27,881 bases of DNA, taken from Ruminococcus sp. GTDB lineage: Bacteria; Bacillota_A; Clostridia; Oscillospirales; Acutalibacteraceae. The DNA lies in NCBI GenBank assembly GCA_017481395.1, contig JAFUPE010000086.1:1-27881 (forward strand). Direction: 5' to 3'. Under the pieces are notes generated by a model that saw nothing but the letters and a program-made list of their open reading frames with translations, was not told the origin of the DNA and made no database searches. Position numbers and translations under genes: made by a program. Shown piece by piece: positions 23,003 through 27,881 of the stretch (the first letter of the stretch is position 1; each line of letters begins with the position of its first letter).

Positions 23003-24730
23003 ATGGCAATTTACGAAGAATATTTAGGCAGGTCCCGCGACTCCTTTGAGTCTTATGAGGACTGCTGTAAAAACTACAAGCTTACATGGAAAGCTGACTT
23101 TAACTTCGCTTATGACGTTATTGACAAGCTTGCCGAGGAAAAGCCCGACAAGCTGGCACTTCTTTATGTAGCTGACGACGGGTCTGAAAAACGTTTTACC
23201 TTCCGCGATATGATGCTCTGGTCAAACAAGGCAGCTAACTGCCTTAAAAAGCTCGGTATCAAAAAGGGTGACAGGGTGCTTTTAGTTCTCAGAAGAAGTT
23301 ATCTTTTCTGGATTACTCTTCTTGGTATGCACAAAATCGGTGCCGTTGTTGTGCAGGCTAACGATATGCTTAAAACAGGCGAGTACATTTATCGCTGTAA
23401 CGTTGGCGGTATTTCCGCTGTTATCCTCACAGGTCACGGTAAATGTACCGAGATTTATGACGAGGGCGAGGGTGAGTATGAATACGTTCGCCTAAAGATG
23501 GTTACCGAGCACAAAAAAGCAGGCGAGCATTGGATAGACTTTGAAGAAGAGCTTGAAAAAGCAAGTGATAAGTGGACACGCCCCACAGGCAGAGCCGATA
23601 CAAAGGCTGCTGACCCCATGATGATGTGCTTTAGCTCAGGTACAACAGGCTATCCCAAGATGATTGTTCACGACTTTTCTTATCCCTTAGGTCATATTGC
23701 TACAGGCGTTTTCTGGCACAGAGTTGTTGACGGCGGCCTTCACTTTACAATTTCCGACACAGGCTGGATGAAGTCCGTTTGGGGTAAGCTTTACGGTCAG
23801 TGGTTTGGCGAATCTGCAATTTTAGTTTATGATTTTGAGCGTTTTGTTCCTAAGAACATCTTAAGCGTTCTTGAAAAATATAAGGTTACTACCTTCTGTG
23901 TTCCTCCTACAATGTACCGCTTTATATTGCAGGAAGACGTAGCATCTTACGACCTTTCGTCAATTCAGCATTGTTGTACAGCGGGTGAGGCATTGCCCTC
24001 TGACGTTTTCCTTAAGTGGAAAGAGATTACAGGTCTTGAGATTTACGAGGGCTTCGGTCAGAGTGAGACTCCTATCTGTGTAGGTACGTTCTATCCTTGG
24101 AACAAGCCTGTACCCGGCTCTATGGGTCTGCCTGCTCCCGGCTTTGACATTACAGTCCGCGATTTAGACGGCAATGAGTGTAAACAGGGTATTACAGGCG
24201 AGGTTTGTATCAAGGCTCCTACGCTGTCTACTCGTCCCCGCGGTCTTCTTTGCAACTACAACTGGAGCAAGGAAGATACCAAAGAAAAGTGGTACTCAGG
24301 CTACTATCATACAGGTGATACAGCTTATCGTGATGAGCAGGGGTATTTCCACTATGTAGGAAGAAACGACGATGTTATTAAATCCTCGGGATATCGTATT
24401 GGTCCCTTTGAGGTTGAGAGTGTGCTTTTAGAGCATCCTGCAGTTTTAGAGGCCGCGGTTACAGCTTATCCTCACGAAACAAGAGGTCAGATTGTTAAGG
24501 CTAACCTTGTTTTACGTGAAGGATACAACCCAAGTGATGAGCTTACCGAGGAGCTTCAGCAGTACGTTAAGCAGAACACTGCTCCTTATAAATACCCCAG
24601 AATAGTTGAGTATTTTGAGGCTCTGCCCAAAACCTTCTCGGGCAAAATCCGCAGAGTAGAAATCCGCGATAGAGATTTAGAGAAGTACAAGGCAGAAAAA
24701 CGAGCTTTAGAAAAGTTCACATCTGATTAA
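23003..24730 (+). CDS. AMP-forming acyl-CoA synthetase (short/medium or branched-chain acid type)
   Basis: ANL-family ligase (575 residues) that would make acyl-CoA from a carboxylic acid, ATP and CoA. Motifs: CFSSGTTGYPKMIVHD (AMP loop, 211-219), SDTGWMKSVWGKLYG, EGFGQSETP, YHTGDTAYRDEQGYFHYVGR, the hinge after DDVIKSSGYRIGPFEVE, and catalytic Lys548 in TFSGKIRR. The sequence is nearer to the acetyl/medium-chain synthetase branch than to the fused ligase at 15447, so the two are not recent duplicates. It starts 17 bases after the XRE-cupin gene and is the last gene before the operon terminator. Context with VOR and IlvE points to isobutyrate, isovalerate, 2-methylbutyrate or an aryl acid as substrate; sequence alone does not decide. 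Confidence 0.9.
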   Translation: MAIYEEYLGRSRDSFESYEDCCKNYKLTWKADFNFAYDVIDKLAEEKPDKLALLYVADDGSEKRFTFRDMMLWSNKAANCLKKLGIKKGDRVLLVLRRSYLFWITLLGMHKIGAVVVQANDMLKTGEYIYRCNVGGISAVILTGHGKCTEIYDEGEGEYEYVRLKMVTEHKKAGEHWIDFEEELEKASDKWTRPTGRADTKAADPMMMCFSSGTTGYPKMIVHDFSYPLGHIATGVFWHRVVDGGLHFTISDTGWMKSVWGKLYGQWFGESAILVYDFERFVPKNILSVLEKYKVTTFCVPPTMYRFILQEDVASYDLSSIQHCCTAGEALPSDVFLKWKEITGLEIYEGFGQSETPICVGTFYPWNKPVPGSMGLPAPGFDITVRDLDGNECKQGITGEVCIKAPTLSTRPRGLLCNYNWSKEDTKEKWYSGYYHTGDTAYRDEQGYFHYVGRNDDVIKSSGYRIGPFEVESVLLEHPAVLEAAVTAYPHETRGQIVKANLVLREGYNPSDELTEELQQYVKQNTAPYKYPRIVEYFEALPKTFSGKIRRVEIRDRDLEKYKAEKRALEKFTSD

Positions 24731-24738
24731 TAATACTG

Positions 24739-24766
24739 AAAGGGTCTGTTTATCAGGCCCTTTTTT
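24739..24766 (+). terminator. Rho-independent terminator of the ilvE-VOR operon
   Basis: AAAGGGTCTG (24739-24748) pairs with CAGGCCCTTT (24754-24763), one G-U pair, loop TTTAT, followed by TTT. The next start codon (24783) is only 16 bases further on, leaving no room for a downstream promoter. Confidence 0.85.
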
Positions 24767-24782
24767 AACGAATGGTGATTCT

Positions 24783-25349
24783 ATGAAAAAAGAAAAACTT
24801 ATAAATTGCTTGAAGCTTTTCCTTACCTTTTTCAAAATAGGTGCACTTACCTTTGGCGGCGGTCTTGCCATGATACCGTTTATGGAGAGAGAAACTGCTG
24901 AAAAGCACCACTGGATTGAAAAAGAAGACTTGCTTGATATTGTTACGATTTCCGAATCCACTCCGGGTCCCATTGCCATTAATGCCGCCACCTTTATCGG
25001 CTTTAAGACAGCAGGTACCTTAGGTTCGGTCTTTGCAACTCTGGGCGTAGTTTTGCCCTCGTTTCTTATAATTCTTCTGCTTTCTTTCTGTCTTGACAAG
25101 GTAATAGAGTTTAAACCCGTAGCTTATGCTTTATGGGGAATAAGAGCAGGAGTTCTGGCTTTAATTGCTAAGTCCTTCTGGTCTCTTTTCAAGCAAACCA
25201 AGAAGAACGTGTTAGCCTTTGTGATAATGGCACTTGCGTTTGTTGCCGTAAGTATATTCAAGCTTGATGTGATTATTATTGTAGCAAGCGCGGCGGCTCT
25301 TGGTATTGCGGCTTACTTTATATCCCAAAAAGGCGGTGAGAAAAAATGA
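24783..25349 (+). CDS. Chromate transporter-type membrane protein, first half-size CHR subunit
   Basis: 188 residues carrying one CHR domain: FFKIGALTFGGGLAMIPFME near the N-terminus, SESTPGPIAINAATFIGF, and about five or six hydrophobic segments. Short-chain CHR proteins work as pairs of half-size subunits of opposite membrane topology, and a second half-size gene overlaps this one by 4 bases (ATGA). The family name comes from chromate efflux (ChrA); in gut anaerobes the true substrate is usually unknown. The Shine-Dalgarno is weak, and the gene follows a terminator by 16 bases, so expression probably depends on partial read-through. Confidence 0.85.
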   Translation: MKKEKLINCLKLFLTFFKIGALTFGGGLAMIPFMERETAEKHHWIEKEDLLDIVTISESTPGPIAINAATFIGFKTAGTLGSVFATLGVVLPSFLIILLLSFCLDKVIEFKPVAYALWGIRAGVLALIAKSFWSLFKQTKKNVLAFVIMALAFVAVSIFKLDVIIIVASAAALGIAAYFISQKGGEKK

Positions 25350-25936
25350 TTTATCTCGAACTTTTTCTCACTTTTTTAAAGCTTGGTGCCTTTACCTTTG
25401 GCGGAGGAGCCGCAATGATGCCCTTTATTCAGGAGGAAGCCGTAAGTAAATGGGGCTTTACCGTCGAGGAGATTATTAACTTTATTGCTATTTCCGAGTC
25501 CACACCCGGTCCCTTTGCCGTTAATATAGCTACCTTTGTCGGTGCTGAGAAGGGTGGCTTTTTTGGCTCGGTGTGTGCAACCTTCGGACTTGTGCTTCCG
25601 TCATTTATTATAATTCTTATAATCGCCAGATGCTACGAAAAGTTCAAGACAAACAAGCTTGTGGCAGGAGCAATGATGGGGCTTCGTCCTGCATCGGTGG
25701 GACTTATTGCCGCGGCCACCGTATCTATCGGTATGGAGGTGCTGTTTCCTGCAGGGGTTTCTTTCTCAGCATTGATTAGCTACGAGTTTATATGTGCTCT
25801 TGTTATTTTTATTTCGATGCTATCCCTTTGCCTTTTGGTCAAAAAATTTAATCCCATTTATATAATTCTGATTTCTGCGGTTTTAGGTATAGCTGCAGGC
25901 TATGGTGGAGATTTTTTAGGAATTTCTATAATATAA
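25346..25936 (+). CDS. Chromate transporter-type membrane protein, second half-size CHR subunit
   Basis: 196 residues, homologous to the preceding gene: FLKLGAFTFGGGAAMMPFIQ, SESTPGPFAVNIATFVGAEK and a GLRPASVGLIAAATV segment, with about six hydrophobic stretches. The TFGGG and TPGP motifs shared with its partner show both arose from one CHR domain. The start overlaps the upstream stop (ATGA), which couples translation and suggests a heterodimer. A strong terminator follows at 25942. Confidence 0.87.
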   Translation: MIYLELFLTFLKLGAFTFGGGAAMMPFIQEEAVSKWGFTVEEIINFIAISESTPGPFAVNIATFVGAEKGGFFGSVCATFGLVLPSFIIILIIARCYEKFKTNKLVAGAMMGLRPASVGLIAAATVSIGMEVLFPAGVSFSALISYEFICALVIFISMLSLCLLVKKFNPIYIILISAVLGIAAGYGGDFLGISII

Positions 25937-25941
25937 TAGTG

Positions 25942-25972
25942 AATCCCGTGTTCTTTCGAACACGGGATTTTT
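25942..25972. terminator. Strong, probably bidirectional terminator
   Basis: AATCCCGTGTTC (25942-25953) pairs perfectly over 12 bases with GAACACGGGATT (25958-25969), loop TTTC, followed by a short T-run. It separates the chromate-transporter pair from the minus-strand small gene ending at 25985 and can serve both, although the minus-strand U-run is poor. Confidence 0.85.
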
Positions 25973-25984
25973 GCACTGAATTAA

Positions 25985-26122
25985 TTAGCAGCAGCCGCAG
26001 TTGTTAGAGTTGCCACAACCGTTGTCACAACCATTGCCGCCGTTGTTACCGCAGCAGCAGATGAGAATGAGAAGGATGATAATCCAGCAGCAGTTGCCGC
26101 CGCCGAAGAAGCCGTTACACAT
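25985..26122 (-). CDS. Small Cys/Gly/Asn-rich membrane protein (45 residues)
   Basis: Frame read on the minus strand from ATG 26120-26122 to TAA 25985-25987. The ribosome site AAAGGAGG (GGAGG at 26132-26136) sits 9 bases upstream, strong evidence that it is translated. Layout: short head MCNGFFGGGN, a CCW then an eight-residue Ile/Leu run (residues ~13-21) as a single membrane segment, a CCC triplet, then a tail of Gly, Asn and Cys (GCDNGCGNSNNCGCC). Eleven of 45 residues are Cys. The plan (Gly-rich head, short hydrophobic core, Cys-rich end) recalls the YjcZ/small sporulation-membrane proteins of Firmicutes, but length and Cys content differ, so function is open. It is a stand-alone gene with no clear promoter identified. 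Confidence 0.75.
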   Translation of the reverse strand: MCNGFFGGGNCCWIIILLILICCCGNNGGNGCDNGCGNSNNCGCC

Positions 26123-26321
26123 GTGATTTTTCCTCCTTTCTTGTTTACAGTACATACTATTTATTACGGCTTGTACCTGTTACAGATGTTTAAATAATAA
26201 AAGCGACATATGATTTAATTTTGTTTATGAAAGACTTATTGTTACTAATTGTATCCGTGCAAATTGTGCAAGGTGACGAATATCGGGGAGTATATTTGGC
26301 AATGTTTTTTGCTGTTTTCGA

Positions 26322-26350
26322 TTGTTTTTGTCTTTAGAAAAAGTTATAAT
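26322..26350 (+). promoter_or_regulatory. Sigma-A promoter of the dockerin/starch-binding protein gene
   Basis: TTGTTT (26322-26327), 17-bp spacer, TATAAT (26345-26350); predicted start near 26357, ~40-base leader with GGAGG at 26385-26389. The stretch 26141-26321 is AT-rich and shows no gene or convincing structure. Confidence 0.6.
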
Positions 26351-26396
26351 TTATACGATAGCAATACTATGCTAAAATTTATATGGAGGTTTTTTT

Positions 26397-27881
26397 ATGC
26401 AAAAGACAAGAAAACTTATCTCAATGCTTCTTGCAGTTATGATGGTTCTTTCTATGTGCACAGTAGGCATGGTTAGTGCTTCCGCATTACCCGAAAATGC
26501 TGTTATCAGTGACGTAGAAGGCAACGATGCAACCAGCATTGACGGCGAACTTTACGGTCTTATGGGCGACACAGACGCTAACGGTACAATTAACGTTAAA
26601 GACGCCACACAGATTCAGAAATTTGCTGCAAAGCTCGTAGAGCTTGATGAGACAAGCGAGGCTCTTGCTGACGTTGACCTTGACGGCAAGGTAAACGTTA
26701 AGGATGCAACTGCTATCCAGAAGTGGGTTGCTAAGTATGATGTTGATATGCCTATCAACTGCTTAGTATATTTCCCCACACAGGAAACAACTGCAACCGA
26801 GCCTACAACCCAGGCTACAGTTCCTACATCAGAGGCTTCTGAGGACGAGCCTACAACAGCAGCTTCAGAGGACGAAACAAAGCCTTCTGTTCCTGTTATC
26901 GTTATTCCCACAACTGTAGCTACTGAGCCTACAGAGACAACAACTGCAACTGAGCCTACAGAGACTACAGTTGCAACTGAGCCTTCTGAGGTAGTAACAA
27001 CAGCTGAGGCTACAACTGCCGAGGTTACAACTGTTGCACAGGAAACAGAGGCAACAACAGTAGTTTCCGGTGATGCAGTAACAATCTACTTCCAGAATAA
27101 CTGGATGTGGGGCGACGTATGTGCTTATGCATGGGATGACGCAGGTCAGGTTGCTGAGTGGCCCGGCGTTGCAATGACATTTGTTGAGAACGACGGCGAC
27201 TATGACATCTATTCTTACGAAGTTCCTGCAGGCATTAAGGGTATCGTAATCAGCGGTACTAAGGACACAGCTCCCGATACACGCGACCAGACACCCGACA
27301 TTTTAGAGTGGTATGACGGTCAGTGCTTCTACATGATGTGGGATTCTTCTTTAAATCAAGGTGCAGGCGGCAACGCTGTTGACTCCTTCCAGTACGTAGT
27401 TCCCACAGAGGCTACAACTGCTTCTACAGCAGCTGAACAGACAGAGGCAACTACAGCTTCCACAGCAGCTGAGGATACAGAGGCTACAACTGCTTCTACA
27501 ACAGCTCAGGGAACTGAGGCAACTACAGTAGCTGATGACGGTATGTATACAATTTACTTCACCAACAACAGAGGTTGGGAAAAGGTATTTGTTTATGCTT
27601 ACTATGGTGTAGCAGGCGGTGAAGCTACAGGTAAACCTCTCGGCGATTATCCCGGTACTGAGATGACTTTCGTAAGAGAGAACCAGTATGGTCAGGATAT
27701 CTACAAGATTGACGTTCCTGCAGATATTGACAACATCAAATTCTCTGACGGTACAGCAGAAAACAACCGTACAGACAACATCGGCAATGCTCTTCTTGGT
27801 GACAACGTAGGCTTCTACCTCCTCGACAAGGGCGATAAGTATTGGCCCTATGAGACATACGAGTATGCTGAGGATACAGAA
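26397..27881 (+). CDS. Secreted dockerin protein with CBM26-like starch-binding modules (3' end cut by window)
   Basis: The frame is open to the window end (495 codons, no stop). ATG 26397 follows GGAGG by 7 bases. Residues 1-30 are a signal peptide (basic start, hydrophobic core, likely cut after SASA). Residues ~57-113 are a type I dockerin: two Ca-binding repeats, GDTDANGTINVKDATQIQKF and DVDLDGKVNVKDATAIQKW. A Thr/Glu/Pro-rich linker follows (~128-222). A first module (~225-335) has the aromatic starch-binding pattern with NNWMWGDVCAYAWDD and EWPGVAMTF, matching CBM26. A linker of three perfectly spaced 12-residue repeats precedes a second such module (~382-490; NNRGWEKVFVYAYYG, YPGTEMTF). 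The protein should bind starch and dock to a cohesin scaffold. A catalytic domain, if any, lies beyond the window. Confidence 0.88.
   Translation, partial: MQKTRKLISMLLAVMMVLSMCTVGMVSASALPENAVISDVEGNDATSIDGELYGLMGDTDANGTINVKDATQIQKFAAKLVELDETSEALADVDLDGKVNVKDATAIQKWVAKYDVDMPINCLVYFPTQETTATEPTTQATVPTSEASEDEPTTAASEDETKPSVPVIVIPTTVATEPTETTTATEPTETTVATEPSEVVTTAEATTAEVTTVAQETEATTVVSGDAVTIYFQNNWMWGDVCAYAWDDAGQVAEWPGVAMTFVENDGDYDIYSYEVPAGIKGIVISGTKDTAPDTRDQTPDILEWYDGQCFYMMWDSSLNQGAGGNAVDSFQYVVPTEATTASTAAEQTEATTASTAAEDTEATTASTTAQGTEATTVADDGMYTIYFTNNRGWEKVFVYAYYGVAGGEATGKPLGDYPGTEMTFVRENQYGQDIYKIDVPADIDNIKFSDGTAENNRTDNIGNALLGDNVGFYLLDKGDKYWPYETYEYAEDTE
27405..27530 (+). repeat. 36-bp coding tandem repeat (12-residue Thr/Ala/Glu linker)
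   Basis: Units begin at 27405, 27441 and 27477 with a partial fourth at 27513. They encode TEATTASTAAEQ, TEATTASTAAED, TEATTASTTAQG and TEATTV. The spacing is exact while the DNA has drifted at synonymous sites. It forms the linker between the two starch-binding modules and is a likely place for length variation. Confidence 0.9.

Noticed and set aside
26249..26476. 75-codon plus-strand frame before the dockerin gene
   Set aside because: It covers the promoter, ribosome site and signal-peptide codons of the dockerin gene in another frame and has no motif.
26615..26911. 98-codon minus-strand frame rich in Ser/Val
   Set aside because: Antisense to the dockerin and Thr/Glu-rich linker; open only because of biased repeat codons.
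26881..27531. Repetitive stretch considered as a CRISPR-like or mobile repeat
   Set aside because: The repeats keep codon phase inside one open frame and encode Thr/Glu linkers; there are no unique spacers or terminal inverted repeats.

Overview
This window looks like chromosomal DNA from a low-to-mid-GC, Gram-positive anaerobe of the class Clostridia, most likely a gut or rumen Oscillospiraceae/Ruminococcaceae member. The indications are strong AGGAGG ribosome binding sites, sigma-A promoters with 16-18 bp spacers, a T-box leader, oxygen-sensitive ferredoxin-linked enzymes, and a secreted dockerin protein with starch-binding (CBM26-like) modules, which recalls the amylosome of Ruminococcus bromii. 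The species call is inference. There is no rRNA, tRNA, CRISPR array, transposase or phage gene.

Layout. (1) 1-435: 3' end of a membrane protein, then a hairpin terminator. (2) 581-7817: cell-surface polymer region, with a TagF-type glycerophosphotransferase carrying a degenerate GT2 N-terminus (minus strand), a divergent membrane acyltransferase, an LTA-synthase-like sulfatase-fold enzyme and a sugar-transfer ATP-grasp protein. (3) 7954-12139: a two-gene unit for an ATP-driven low-potential Fe-S reductase of the 2-hydroxyacyl-CoA dehydratase/benzoyl-CoA reductase superfamily, with a double-headed activase. (4) 12274-13560: a CPA2-type cation/proton antiporter. (5) 13695-17966: a promoter, a complete T-box leader, a LeuA-like protein in which both metal-binding histidines are replaced by alanine, and a TIM-barrel/acyl-CoA ligase fusion. 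(6) 17970-24766: a branched-chain keto-acid operon with ilvE, a P-loop ATPase, a 2[4Fe-4S] ferredoxin subunit, three subunits of a 2-oxoacid:ferredoxin oxidoreductase, an XRE-cupin regulator and a second acyl-CoA ligase. (7) 24783-25936: two half-size chromate-type transporters. (8) 25985-26122: an unlisted 45-residue Cys/Gly-rich membrane miniprotein on the minus strand. (9) 26397-end: a secreted dockerin/starch-binding protein, cut by the window edge.

How the genes fit together. Regions 5 and 6 form a plausible branched-chain amino acid module. Acyl-CoA ligases would activate branched short-chain acids, the ferredoxin-linked oxidoreductase would carboxylate the CoA esters to 2-oxoacids (or run in reverse), and IlvE would transaminate them. 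This matches the long-known dependence of ruminococci on branched-chain volatile fatty acids. The T-box would tie the first two genes to charging of a branched-chain tRNA. The most unusual items are the His-less LeuA-like protein and its fused-ligase partner under T-box control, the split Fe-S reductase system of unknown substrate, and the small Cys-rich protein.
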